From positions 2,914,001 through 2,978,000 of the forward strand of contig NC_035167.2 of NCBI RefSeq assembly GCF_001659605.2: 64,000 bases of DNA, read 5' to 3'. Shown in pieces: positions 32,543 through 47,875 of this stretch (positions are counted from its first letter, which is position 1; each line of letters opens with the position of its first letter). Made by a program: the position numbers and the translations under genes. The DNA is from Manihot esculenta (taxonomy: Eukaryota > Streptophyta > Magnoliopsida > Malpighiales > Euphorbiaceae). Below the pieces are notes generated by a model, which ran no database searches, was not told the origin of the DNA, and worked only from the letters and a program-made list of their open reading frames with translations.

Positions 32543-34962
32543 TCCTGCAATGAATTAAAATCAAAGTATAATAAAACAAAAGCTTCCTTGTCATAATATT
32601 AGAAAATCTAGCTAAAACTGAAAGGAGCGTGTAATATAATAATTAATAGGAAAAAAACAGGAAATTTTTATGAATATATTTATTATTTTCTTTAAAAAAA
32701 ATCATTTGTAAGAATTTAATTTAATTTAATTTAATTCTCTCATTTTTTTTCTTTAAAATGAAAATTATTTTAAATTAATAAAATAATTCTTTCATTGAAA
32801 TTCTATAATCAAATTAAATTTTTATAAAAAATAATTTTTCAAAAAGACTGATAAAGAAGAACAACGAACATACATCATGATAAGAAACTAGGAAATGGAG
32901 TTTGTGGTTGTTCCTATTAAAAATGTTGCCTTTTAACTATTAAATCTACGTACTCAACATATATTTTAATTAAATATTTAATTAAATAATAATATAAATA
33001 TTATTTATTTTGATAATTTTTAAATTTTATACATAAAAATAAAAGATAATAAAATAATTAAATTCGAATAAAAAAGAAATTAATTATATGCCGTGATCAA
33101 AGAGATTTAACTGAAAACTTGTTCAAATCTCTAGGCAACCCTCCGAGCAGCCGCAGAAATATATTAGACGTAGGAAAATCAAGATTTTCCCATTAAAACC
33201 ACTCAAATCAATTCAAATTTAATGAGATTTCTTAAAAAATCAGACATCTATTTTCTCTAAAAAATAAATAAAAAGAGTTATTTCACACACTCAACTTAAA
33301 TTATAAAAAAATTTCATGAGAATTTCTCCAGAATTTTACTATTTAAACACTTTTTTGTCGACAGTATTGAATATTTCTGACCGAATTTCTTTCTTTCTTT
33401 TTATGTTTTTTTACGGGTCACGTGTGACTAAACTTTTTAATTCTAATTGGAAATAGATTGAAATTTCAATTTTGTTATAGATCGTGAGATCTAAACTTTA
33501 TTTGTTTATCTTTACTCTTTTAATATTTATATAATTTCAATTATTATTATTATTATTATTTTATTATTAATTAATAAGATCCGTTATTCATATTTTCAAA
33601 TATAATATATTTTCTTTAATTGTTTGAATTATTTATACTTTAAATTTATATATTTATTTAAAAATACAATTTTAATATTATACGTTAGCTTATTATTTTG
33701 TCAGTAAAATAAAAATTTCAAACTTTTATAAGAACTTTTTGTTTCTTACAATTAGGAGTTAAAGTGACTTTCGTTTGTGTGTAAGGCACGTACTTATTTT
33801 TATTTTTTATAATCGTGATCATCATCATTGAAAGAGTCTCCTTGAGTCCCTTTCTTCTTATTTATCTTAATTTATAATATTTATTGAAAATTTGTTGTAT
33901 TATTAAATTCGTTTCTTTTTGAAATTAATATAATTTCTTATTTAGACATAAGAAATGAATATGAAAGAGTTTATCTATTTTGATTTATATATGGTGGATC
34001 AAACTGCTGCTTAATTCATTAATACCGCGAAAATGATTTTAATACGCATCAATTACTCTTAAATTTTACGGTAGATTTAAATCGAATTTAACGATATTCG
34101 ATAAAGACTCAAAATAATTTTTCGAAAAGAAAATTTCGAGACGCATGACTTTCAAAAATATGATAAAAATCGCAGATTTATTACAAAGTTTGATACGAAA
34201 ATTTCATCGTTTAGAAATTAATTTTATATTTTAATTATTTTTTTAATATTTTTATAATTTTACATATTAAATTTTTTTTTATTATAAATAACTTTTTCTG
34301 ATTATTAAAGATTCAATTTTTAATTTTTAAAGAATTTCAATAAAATTTTTTTATTTATAATTTATTTTTTTTTATTTCATTTAACCAATCGATATTAATT
34401 AAAATTTTTCATGAAATCTAATCGGTTCTTTTATCAGTTTTACGTCAAACGCTGAACTGTCATGATTCCTGCAAATAATTATTATTTCAGTCAATTTAAA
34501 ACAATACTATAGCTAAAGATAAATTAACATTATTCGAAAAAAGAAAGAAATTTCTCTTTGTTTACTGGGCAATTATTATAACAAGGCCTGCTCTGCAATA
34601 TATTCCTTCGTTGAATAAAATATAGTTAATTGACATGACATCTACTTAAACATATGGTAGATGAAAAGAGCATTTTGGTTTTATATTTTATTTTATTTTA
34701 TTTTTTTCCAATATTTTATTCAATTAATTAAGTCAAAAATTAGACTTTCACATTACAAACAACAAGAAGAAAAGGAACTTAGTTTGCTTCTTCACGTTAA
34801 TAAAGTAGTCAGCTAATTTCTTGTGAAGCTAGCAGAGATTCACAGATACAGAAAGGTAAATATACTGAATCAAATTCATCTTCCTTTTAACCATTTCTGA
34901 TATCTAACAATTTCCCAGAAACCATTTTTGCAGATTCTCACTTCTCACATCAACTTCTCCAG
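32543..34962. repeat. B-gene upstream duplication unit (copy upstream of B2)
   Basis: It matches 20215-22090 (upstream of B1) in order, up to the ATG. It carries an extra segment at 34010-34500, part of which (34055-34445) is copy 2 of the dispersed repeat at 4207. A likely 5'-UTR intron at 34856-34933 (AAAG/GTAAAT ... TTGCAG/ATT) is the same length (78 bp) as in B1. Confidence 0.7.
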
Positions 34963-35382
34963 ATGACTACTCTTGGTGTTGCTGAAATTATAGCCATAGC
35001 AATTGCTTCTGCAGCACTTTTTTATCAGGTTGGCAAGGATGCATTGAAATCTGTCAAGAAAGAAGCTTCATATTCAAAGAATCTGAAGGAAAACTATGAA
35101 GCCTTGCAATGGGAACTGAACTTCCTTCTTGGTTTTAAGAGTGATATTGAACGTACGATCCGTAAACGGCGAGGAAACTACGGGGAAATCTATAACAGAT
35201 GGAGTATCCATGTGCATGAGGTTGAAGAGAAAGCAAAATCCTGCCTTGAAAAATATGAACACATCAGAAAATGCTATGCTGTTCGCAGATCAAAGCTCAG
35301 CAGAAAAATGGTTAGCTTGTGTAAGAAAGTTATTGAGCTTAAAGGGGAGGGTAAAGATTTAGCAAGATTGCTTTCCAAGTAG
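34963..35382 (+). CDS. Small hydrophobic/coiled-coil protein, family B, copy 2 (B2)
   Basis: 139 residues, start ATG 34963 after a predicted leader intron. Hydrophobic N-terminus (TTLGVAEIIAIAIASAALFY), then VGKDALKSVKKEASYSKNLK, an amphipathic helix ENYEALQWELNFLLGFKSD, YNRWSIHVHEVEEKAKSCL, YEHIRKCYAV, SKLSRKMVSLCKKVIELK, ending ARLLSK. The pattern (leading helix, basic VKKE, NY..L..EL, W..HV.EVE, KLS.KM, V.EL) parallels the coiled-coil of RPS2/RPS5-like NLRs and aligns by eye with family A. There is no NB-ARC. It is probably the intact form of family B, since B1 is fused at its 3' end. Function unknown. Confidence 0.72.
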   Translation: MTTLGVAEIIAIAIASAALFYQVGKDALKSVKKEASYSKNLKENYEALQWELNFLLGFKSDIERTIRKRRGNYGEIYNRWSIHVHEVEEKAKSCLEKYEHIRKCYAVRRSKLSRKMVSLCKKVIELKGEGKDLARLLSK

Positions 35383-38005
35383 TTGCAACTAACAGCCAAT
35401 CCTTATAGATAGATTAGGATTCCTTGTGTTTCATTAGACAATGTGTTTTTACTTTTGCACCTTGGTCGAGCACTATCGACTAAGACTCCAATTCAAAACC
35501 TTAATGTCCTGAAAATGACTCCAACACCCATGAACTAAAAACCACTGGTTGCTCGAGCAGTATCCTTTTACAGCTTTTACATGGTTGGAAATGAAGATGG
35601 AGAAGAAGCTGTCTTTCATGCTTCTGCATGTGCATATGGATTGGTTTGTTCACTCAATATAATGCTTTTATGAATTTGACATGTCCGAAAAGTAAAAATG
35701 AAAAATGAAAGTTATGAACTGAATTCAGCATACATCCCCAATGCTGAGTTTTTTGGACTCTCCGGTGGTTTTCTAACAATGCCAATGCAGGTGGTTTTCT
35801 CTGGGCAGTGCTCTTAAGACGATTTCAATTGGCTCGGCTAAGAAGGATTTGGAAATGGGTCTGGGTTTGATATTGAGTTGGGCATCTGATGTAAGTTTAT
35901 AATCTTTGTCTGAAATGGACTTATTATAATATATTTATATTCTTTTATTATTTGAAATTAATTTATAAAACATTTATAAAAAAATAATTTAAATATTTAA
36001 ATTTATAAAAATTATAACAATTAAGTACAAATGAGTCTTGTAACATTATATTATCGAAAAAAGTTAAAAAAAAAATAAATTTTTATTAATTATATTACAG
36101 CGAAATATTTATTGCTAATAATATTTAATGACCAACATTTTATTTGAAAAACTAAATTCACATAAGAGGTATTTTATAATGTGATTGTTTTATTATTTTG
36201 ATACAATTTTAATATATTAATTTTTATTTATAATAATTAAATTTTAATACTATTAAAAAATACAAAATAAAAAAATTAACATTTTTCAATAAGAGTAAAA
36301 CTTTATAAATAATATCTTTTATTATATTAAAAAAATATAAATAAAGTATCTAAGAAGAAAAAATTAGTCATGTCTTTTAAATTATAACTAAGTAAATTTA
36401 AGATCAACAATTTTATGTAAAATAAAAAAATATATATATAAAATTATTAATTTTAAAATTTTTATAATCGAAGTTAATTATTAAATATTATTTTGTCTAC
36501 ATTTTATTTTATAATTGTAATGTAATAATTTTTTTAAATTGTATTATAACTTTATTATGTAGGAAGTGTTATTATGGAATTAAAATTTTGTATTTCAATA
36601 TAGCATTTATAGTATTTTTTTTTTAAATGAGGATTGAAAATTTTGTAGAATCTGAGATCTCTAAAATTTACTCAGATACACTTACTACGGTTAAGTCTGT
36701 GAGTGCTTATAGTATAATAATTACATTTATTATTATTAATTTAAATTTAAGAAATGGAAAAAAATTTCATTATATAATAATTGGATCTATTTTTTTATTT
36801 TATTTAAAAAAACTATATAATTAGATAGAATAATTTCAATTTTACCGACGGATAATGCGAAAATAAAATTCGGATATTTAATCATTTTAAATTGTATTAT
36901 TTTTAAATATTTTTAATATATTAAATTTTGCTTTAAAATACTAATACTCTTCACATACAATATAAAAAGAAAATGGTATTAAATTTTTAAAATAAGGGTA
37001 AAGGTTTATAAATCATACTCTTTTATTATATTAAAATAAAATAATTATCAATAAAAATTATAATGACAAAAAATTAATTATAGCTTTTAAATGATAGATT
37101 ACCAAATATAATTTATTATTGAAAATTAATAATTTAAATAAATTAAAATATATAAGAGAAAACTATTTTTATATTCCCAGAGTATGTCAATTTAATAATT
37201 TCATCTATGTATTTTGATTTTGTCAAATCAAGAGTCCCTCCATTAAAACAATATTTTGATAAAACTAAATGTTAGTGACTAACCATTTATTTTTAAGAAA
37301 TTTAAAAATATAAATATTAATTTCAGTAAAATCCAATGTTTAAAGTAGCATTACATTTCTAAGGATATTTTGATTGTTTTAAAGATAATTAACGTAAAAT
37401 TAATTAGTTATATATATAAACCTTCAATTTGATAGAATTAAAATATAAGAATTAAATTATTAAATTTAAAAATAGAAAGACTAATTTTGATAGATTTTAA
37501 AAAAGTAAAAATATTTTATTTAATATAAAATTATTAGTATTAATTTTATTCCTTTAAAAATTAAGTAATAGATTACTTTTTAACCTATAATAAATACTAT
37601 AATTGGAGGACAAAATTTTCTTAAAAATATATTTTGATGATAAGTTTATTAAATAAGGAATATCAGTGAATTAACAAAAAATTCATACGCCACTACTATA
37701 TTTATAAATAATAAAATTGACTACATTAATATTTTTTTTTTAATTTCTCTTTTATAAATAATATTTTAACCAACTTGAATTAAAAGTGATGTTATAAAAG
37801 TAACTTGACCGAAATAAAGAATTAGGGCAAAATAAAATTAATTGTTTTATTTAAGTGAAATGTGTTTACATACAGATCTATCAAATATTTTGAAAGAAAG
37901 CATGCGTCGTAATGTACGGCTGTTACTACAGCATAAAACATGTGAGTTAAGAGGAAGAAGAAGAGAGAAAATTTTAGAATATTCGACCAATTCCTAATTC
38001 AATCA
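35383..38005. other. B2 3' flank and AT-rich gene-free DNA
   Basis: The first ~500 bp is moderately GC-rich and may be 3' UTR or old repeat (for example TGCATGTGCATATGGATTGG). After about 35920 it is AT-rich low complexity. 36617-36710 resembles a degraded SINE on the minus strand (GAATCTGAGATCTCTAAAATTTACTCAGATAC). I see no credible ORF. Confidence 0.45.
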
Positions 38006-38009
38006 TTTT

Positions 38010-38465
38010 AGAATAGTTGTCTGATCTAATATTTTGGAGTGATCGTCTGGTCGTCTATTGATTCTAATCTAGTCATTTTAAAATAATTGTTCGACTTGAT
38101 CATTTTAGGGTGGTAGTCCGATCTGATCTATTGGAGTGGTCATTCAACCTGGTCTTCTGACCTGATCGTTTGTCTTTAGGTGATCGTCCGACCTGATTTA
38201 TTGGAGTGGCCATTCAACTTGGTCTTCTGACCTGATCGTCTGTCTTTGAGTGATCGTCCGATCTGGTTTTCAACTAGTCATCCAATTTGTCTGACTTTGA
38301 GTGATCATTCGACCTAATCTTTTGTAATGGTCGTTCCTACACGATCGACTTTCGTCTGATCTTAGGTGGTCGTTCAACATGATCTTCTAGAATGATCATT
38401 CTTGTTTGTCCGACTTTCGACTGATTTTGAGTGGTCATCCGACTTCTGAAATGATCATCTGACTT
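38010..38465. repeat. Degenerate minisatellite (GTCCGACCTGATCTT type)
   Basis: A 450-bp island of repeated words such as GTGATCGTCCGACCTGAT, GGAGTGGTCATTCAACCTGG, TCTTCTGACCTGATCGT and GTCTGACTTTGAGTGATC. The basic unit is about 20 bp, with a higher-order unit of about 60 bp (two nearly equal copies at about 38108 and 38173). Its base composition stands out from the AT-rich surroundings. No ORF of note. Confidence 0.75.
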
Positions 38466-39790
38466 TTTATTTATCATATAACACATAAAATATGATTTTA
38501 ATAATTTAGTACTATAGTAATAATAAATCAAATTTAACAGGCACTTTAAAGTAATATATTATAAAATTATTATATATAAATTAATAAAAAATATAAATAA
38601 ATAATATATACAACAAAAGTAAATAACGTACAAATTTTAACTAGTATATAAGGAAGAAATAATAGGATTATCTAAATAATTTCTCTTCTTTTATATTATT
38701 TACAATGGTATTTTTGTTATTAAATTAATTCTGGAGTTGATATAAATACAAATATTTTAGTCCTACTAATTTTATATTAGCTAGGACAATGAGTGACTTA
38801 ATTTAATTGGCTAATAAAAATAATAAATTTTAAATAAAATAAAAATATAATAAAATTAAATAAAAGATGGAAGGTCGTTTCATAATATAATTCTATTATA
38901 ATCTTTGGCAATGATTAATTTAATTTCATAAAATTGAAGTGATTTAAAACATTAATTAATTAAAAAAATCGTATTTCAATATATCAAATTTTAAATTATG
39001 TGATATAATTGAAAATGGAAAAAATCTTGATGTTAATATAATTTTTATAAACTTTTTATTAGTTTTATTCTTAACATGACTATAATTTCTTTTATATAAT
39101 TTAATAAATTTAATTATAAAAATAAATTTACAATACATCATAAACTGAAAGTCTCCGACACTCAAGGTTTAATGTGGTGGTAGGTACATTTAAATAAATT
39201 TGAGAGATTTTATATTTTATTTTTCCGATTTTCATATTTCAAAAAAAACAAAGCAATTGGTAGTCTCTGTTTACAAAAAAAATATTATTTTTTTAAAGAA
39301 AATAATGATTTTAATATATATTAGAACATTAAATATTTTTTAAAACATAAACTAAAAAACATTTAATTCCTTTTAAATCGATTTGTATAACATTTGATCA
39401 AAAAATTAAAAAAATGTTTTTTTTAACGTTGGAAAACAAAAATTAAAATAATGATTTTAATATGGAATGTAAATTACATGATCTCTTGAGTTTTGAAGAA
39501 AGAATTATCAAAATTAGTAATTAAAGTATTAACTTTTAGAGAATTAATATTATATTTAAAAATATAATTTGATAATATATATAATTAATATAAAAGACAA
39601 AATTAATTCTAGAAAATTGTCTAAAAGTTCAAACATGGAAAAATGGATATGATTATCCAAATACGTAGAAAGCTTTATATTGTATTATTGAAAAAGGTAG
39701 GGCTAAAATGTAAAGGAGAAGGGAACTTAATTTAATTTTAATAATATTCTTCTTTGTGAAAAAAAAAATATAAATATAATATCAAAAAAC
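38466..39790. other. AT-rich DNA upstream of beta-glucosidase gene 1
   Basis: Low complexity. 39150-39250 resembles a degraded SINE in plus orientation (TTTAATGTGGTGGTAGGTAC, TTTGAGAGATTTTA, A-rich tail). From about 39540 the sequence matches the region before gene 2 (from about 56645), so the gene duplication includes at least ~370 bp of upstream DNA. Confidence 0.55.
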
Positions 39791-39909
39791 TATTAATTAC
39801 AGAAAACCATGCATGCAATTCACAAATAAATGATTTAAGGTCTGCATGGACTCTGTATAAAGGGACATTACCAAAAAGCCAAAACCACACACAAGCACTT
39901 GAAATTACC
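39791..39909 (+). promoter_or_regulatory. Core promoter and leader of beta-glucosidase gene 1
   Basis: An RY-type CATGCATG lies at 39808-39815, a TATA-like TGTATAAAGG at 39854-39863, and a short leader CAAAACCACACACAAGCACTT before ATG 39910. Order and spacing are kept in gene 2. TATA to ATG is about 55 bp, so the 5' UTR is short. Confidence 0.65.
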
Positions 39910-42694
<2,785 letters not shown>

Positions 42695-45600
42695 ATTATG
42701 TCTGGATATTCTGTGTGTCTTTCACAATTAAATAATATCGTTGGACAATTATGAAGCTCCAATGATCTAACTTATGTTGTAATAAAGTTTTCGAGATGTG
42801 TGGTATCGTTATCTTATATGTGAAATAAAAATTGTTATTTAATTAATTTTTCAAATTAATATTGAAAATATTAAGCAACAATTTTTTCAAAAGACTAAAT
42901 TGAATCATATTAAATCATTAAATTGAATATATATTTATCTTTTTTATTAAGTTTTTAAATAAAGTAATAATACTATTATACTAATGGAACTTTTATAGAA
43001 AATTAATACAGAAGCTTAGCTAAATAAATTTTTTGTAATTCTTGTAAGATATAAGTAAAAGAAAAAAATGTTTGCGGGTTTCCATTTGTCTATTCATTAT
43101 AATTTTTCAAATTCAATTGACATAAATAAATCGTAGCCCTTCAATTATTGATTTAAAATTGTTAATTTAAAATATTTATTTAAAGAAGTTTTAATATGAT
43201 TATCACTAAGAAAATTCAACAATATTTCAAATTATTTTCAAACCTAAACAAAAATAAAATTATCCCTTACTCTCCGAAAGATATTTGAGGGAAATATTTT
43301 TCATATTTGTTGAGATTTAGAAATTTCAAAAAATCTAGTCAATAAAAAAAAATTTTTTTATTAAAAATAAGTCATTTTAAAAAAATGATTTTCTATTTTA
43401 AAATTTTTATTAAAATTTCTGTATATAAATTTATTAATAAATTTATTTTTTAAATTAAAATTAAACAATAAAAAATAAATTATATTGTTTGAAAATATTT
43501 TTTATGAAAGATATTTTTCATAAAATATTTTTTAAAATATAAATTATTTTCTATCAAATTTTCTTAACTCTCAAGGAACATGTGAGTATAACATATATAA
43601 TACAATATAATTGTGATAGTCGTTCTTAACTACTTCTTCTTCACCCAAGCAAAATCTAACTCACTGACATTCTTAGATTTTTATTTCAATCAAAACTTTG
43701 GCTTAAAATCCATTTGTTTCTTCTAAAAACATAATTATTAGAATATGGGCAAAATTCCATCCTTTTGTTTTAAATATTATAAAAATGAATTTATATTTTA
43801 AAAAATTTTAACTTACCAATAAATATTTATTTTTGATCTTTCAAATATTTTTAGATCTTAAATATAATTGTATCATCTTATAAGATTTTATAGTCATTAA
43901 AACTTTTATTTATGAGATTTTTTGGCCGTCGTAAATTTGATATTTAAATTTAATATTAAATTTAATCGTTATAATTTTATGTAGATTTAATTATATTATC
44001 TCAAAATTTTTATAACAGTTTATAACGACTATTTTTTTTACTACTTATTTTCATAAAAAAAATTCTCATTCTATACTTTATTCCTTCCATTCTCTATATT
44101 TTTTGTTGGGTTATAAATTAAAAATAAATCTTTATTGTTTTAATTCTAAAAATTAAAATTTCAGAAAATTTTATTTCATACTGGGGGATTACAAAATAAA
44201 TTTTTAAGGTCAATATCCAACGCGACTCAATATAATATAGCATGTGTACATATTATTAAAGCATTTAATGAAATTTTTAAACTTGCATGTTTTTTCTTGT
44301 GGCTAATCGACTCTAGGACTGTATACCGCTTCCACGTCTGTTGGACGGTTGATCTTTAAAATGCACTAATCACAGGTGACAACTGGTTAGCAACTTCTCT
44401 TACAACTAGATGGTTTTCTTGGTCGAGTTTTCATAGTTTCAAGCTTTTGAGTTCAGTATGGATGGTGGTTGATGAGTATGGTTACTTGCGCCTCCATCTG
44501 GCTTTGATTGTTTTTCCAACAATCCTAAAACCTCTCCCTTCTAGCCTCCATCTTGCTTTTGTCAATGTTTAGTTAACTATTAATTTTCCTTTTCAAGTAT
44601 AAAGGCCTAAATCGGATTCGCTAGGATTTAAATTGACTTAATATCGCTACAGTCCCTAGTTTGGTTCTGCAAATTCAGAATTAAAAGAACTATCTAATAG
44701 TAAAATTAAACTAAACTCTTATTTTAATCGAATATATGTCCATATATAACGAGTATCATATTTCTACCCATAAATCGGACAGCTACCCTAAAAAAGATGA
44801 AAACGTATATAATCTTTAATCAATCATCTAACCGTCTATGAAATTAATTGAATTAGGTCAATAATTTTAATAAATTTTAAAAAATTAAATTAAAATTTTA
44901 AATTAAATTATCAAAGTTCATATGTCATTTAAAATATCAACTTTTTTTTTTTTTAATTTTCAAAATTGAGTAATTATATATATAATATAAACTAGTAGAA
45001 AGGAGGGGAAAGGGTAAGTATTGACATTGCCAAAAATATCCTTATTTTGGTAAAATAATTACACATTTATTTTTATTTAAAAATCTTTAATTTAATTAGA
45101 TAATTATATTAATGTTTTATTCAAATTAAAATTGCTAAATTTTTTTATTAAAATTAAAATAAAATTGCTAAGGCCTTATATTAACTTTAATTATAATAAA
45201 CTAAAATTTTATTATAGTCTAAAACAAAAAAAAATTAAAAAAACTAACTAAAATTTTTAAAAAAAAAATCGTATTTAATAAATCATGAAACTAGAATATT
45301 AGTAACATATATTTGTCGTTAATAATTAAACTACTAATAATAAATAATTGCTACACAAATTTATTAGACATATTTTTAAATTATAAATAACAAAAATTTA
45401 AAATCAACGATTTTTATGCCAAATAAAAATAAAAATTATTAAATTTAAATTTTTTTATTATATTAATGTTAATTATTAATGTACTATTTATTTTACATAC
45501 AATTTATTTTATAATTGTAATGTAATATTTTTTAAAAAAAATATATACTTATTAATTTTATTAGATTGGAAGTGTTATTATATAAATAAAATTTTTGTAT

Positions 45601-45900
45601 TTCAATATAACTTTTAAAAATATATTTATATATCTTAAATTTCTGTTAATATTAATGACAATAATAATAAAAAAAAAAGAAATAGAAAGTAAAAAATATA
45701 AGAAATTTCCGCTAAGAACTTTTTGAATCATTATGTTACTTAGATTTAAAAATTCTTATAATTGCTATTTTGATTACAATATTTTTTAACTTTAATTTAA
45801 GAGAAGGAAACAAAATTTTTTTTATTATTTTCAAAATACTTTCTATTAATTAAACAATTTTAAGAATTTTAAATTTTATTATTTTCAAAATACTTTTGAT
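42695..45900. other. Gene 1 3' flank and AT-rich gene-free DNA
   Basis: 42695 to about 43740 parallels the 3' flank of gene 2 (59803-60600) and includes probable 3' UTR with AATAAAG. Gene 1 has an extra ~270 bp at about 43270-43560. 44290-44700 is a less AT-rich island (GACTCTAGGACTGTATACCG, GGTTGATGAGTATGGTTACT) of unknown origin with no ORF. The rest is low complexity. Confidence 0.5.
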
Positions 45901-45904
45901 ATAT

Positions 45905-47850
45905 TATAAAAATATGGAATTATGATGTAGTAAACCAAATTTAATTGTCTATTTAAGGTTAGTATCATAAAATTATTAGAATAAATAAATATATAATTAA
46001 TGTATAAAACACATTTAAAAAATTATAAAAGTGAAAATAAAGAGAGATAATAGAATTATCTCAATTATTCTTGATTCTTTATATAATTATTTAAAGTGAT
46101 TTTATTGTTTTTTTAATGGAAAGTGATTTTATTGTTATAAAATAAAATTTGATGTTAATATAATTTTTTTATTTTTCTATTAATTTTATTCTTAACATGT
46201 CTATAATTTTTTATATAATTGATAATTTAATTATAAAAATGAATTTACCATATGTTATATGCATCATTTATTATATATTTTATAATTCAGTTAAATTTAT
46301 ATTATTATTCGATAAAATCATTAATTTGTAGTGAAGTTTGGAGCTGCATTGTTAAAAATATCAAATAACAATTTATGTTAAAAATAATAAATTGCTCAAG
46401 AAAATAATAATTTTGATTTGTGATATAACATTAAATATTTTTTTAAACATAAACTAAAAAAACATTTATTTCCTTTTAAATTGATTTACATAACAATTGA
46501 TTAAAGAATTAAAAAAAAATGTTTTTTGTCGACTTATAAGACAAAAATTAAAATAATGATTTTAATATGTGATGTAACATTATTTTTAAGGAAAATAAAC
46601 CAAAAAAAATTCCTTAAAATTAATTAAAAAAAATTAAAACTAATAAAATTTTGACTATCTTTAATTCATTAAGAATTATAATATATTATACTTAAAATAA
46701 AATTAAGTAAAGTATATTTTATAATCTATCTATAATTTTAATGGTATGAAATTTCAAAAAAAAAGTTTAAACAATTAATTAATTGTATGAAATTTCAAAA
46801 AAGAAATTGAATTTTATATAAATCATAAGAAAGTGTTAATAAAAATTCTTATAATTGCTAATTTAGTTATAATATTTTTAACTTAAATTTAAGAAACGGA
46901 AACAAAATTTTTTTTATTATATAACATGAAAATTTTAATTTTTAAAAATAGGTTTTCTATTTTTATTTTATTTAGAAAAACTGTTCAACTATCTATAAAA
47001 ATAATTAGATAAAATAGTTTTAATTCTCTCAATTCATAATAATAAAAAAAAATAAATCTGGATAAAGACTAATTTCTATTAATTTAACAATTTTAAATTT
47101 TATTATTTTCAAAATACTTTTAATATGTTAAAATTTTCTTATAATAATTAAAATAAAATATAAAAATGAAAACGTATTATAATTTTATAATAAGGGTAAT
47201 TTTTTATAAACAATACTCTTTCATTATATTAAAATAAAATAATTGTTAATAAAAAACTATATACGATAAAAAAAATTAATTATATCTTTTAAATGATAAA
47301 TGATTAAACATAATTTATTATCGAAAATTAATAATTTTAAGTAGAAAAATATTTTTATATTTTTAAATATAAGTTCAATTAAACTTTTATATTTTTACTT
47401 AAAGATCATCAATTCAAAATTTTGAACCAATTAATCATCCACTATTATTAAATCATGAAATAAGTTATCATTTAATATAATATTATTTTTTTAATAATAT
47501 AATATTATTTTTTAATAATAAAAATATTTTTTATATAATAAAATTTTTAAAATTAAAATTTATTTTTATAATTTTAAAAATTATTTATTATGTCTATATA
47601 TTTTAAATTTTTTTATGATAATCAAAATACTAAATTTTTTATGTTTAAATTATAAAAAATAATATTTTATTATTAAAAAAATAATATTATATTAAATTAA
47701 AACCTATTTAACCCTTAATAATATACAGACTGAATTAATTTAAAATTTTAAATTAACGTTATATAGCTGTCGAAAGAAAATATATGAGTTTAGTTGATTT
47801 TTTTTGAAATAGGGGACTGAAAATTAGGAGAGTACAACTTGAAATCTCTC
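45905..47850 (+). repeat. Intergenic triplicated block, copy R1
   Basis: It begins near ATATGGAATTATGATGTAGTAAACC and runs to a degraded SINE at about 47803. It matches R2 (48955-51770) and R3 (51885-52665) in the same orientation with high identity over long stretches, such as ATAAAACACATTTAAAAAATTA and TGTCGACTTATAAGACAAAA. At about 46095 AAAGTGATTTTATTGTT is duplicated around an 11-bp TTTTTTAATGG. Confidence 0.85.
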
Positions 47851-47870
47851 ATATTACTTTAAATGCATTT
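47803..47870 (-). mobile_element. Degraded tRNA-derived SINE
   Basis: TTTTTTTTGAAATAGGGGACTG then GAAATCTCTCATATTAC and CATTTTACTAG: the reverse of the polyA, B-box and A-box order of the SINE at 56266, strongly eroded. A sister copy is at 51711. Confidence 0.45.
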
Positions 47871-47875
47871 TACTA

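Noticed and set aside
38010..38465. CRISPR-like array
   Set aside because: Repeats are degenerate and contiguous without unique spacers, and this is plant nuclear DNA.
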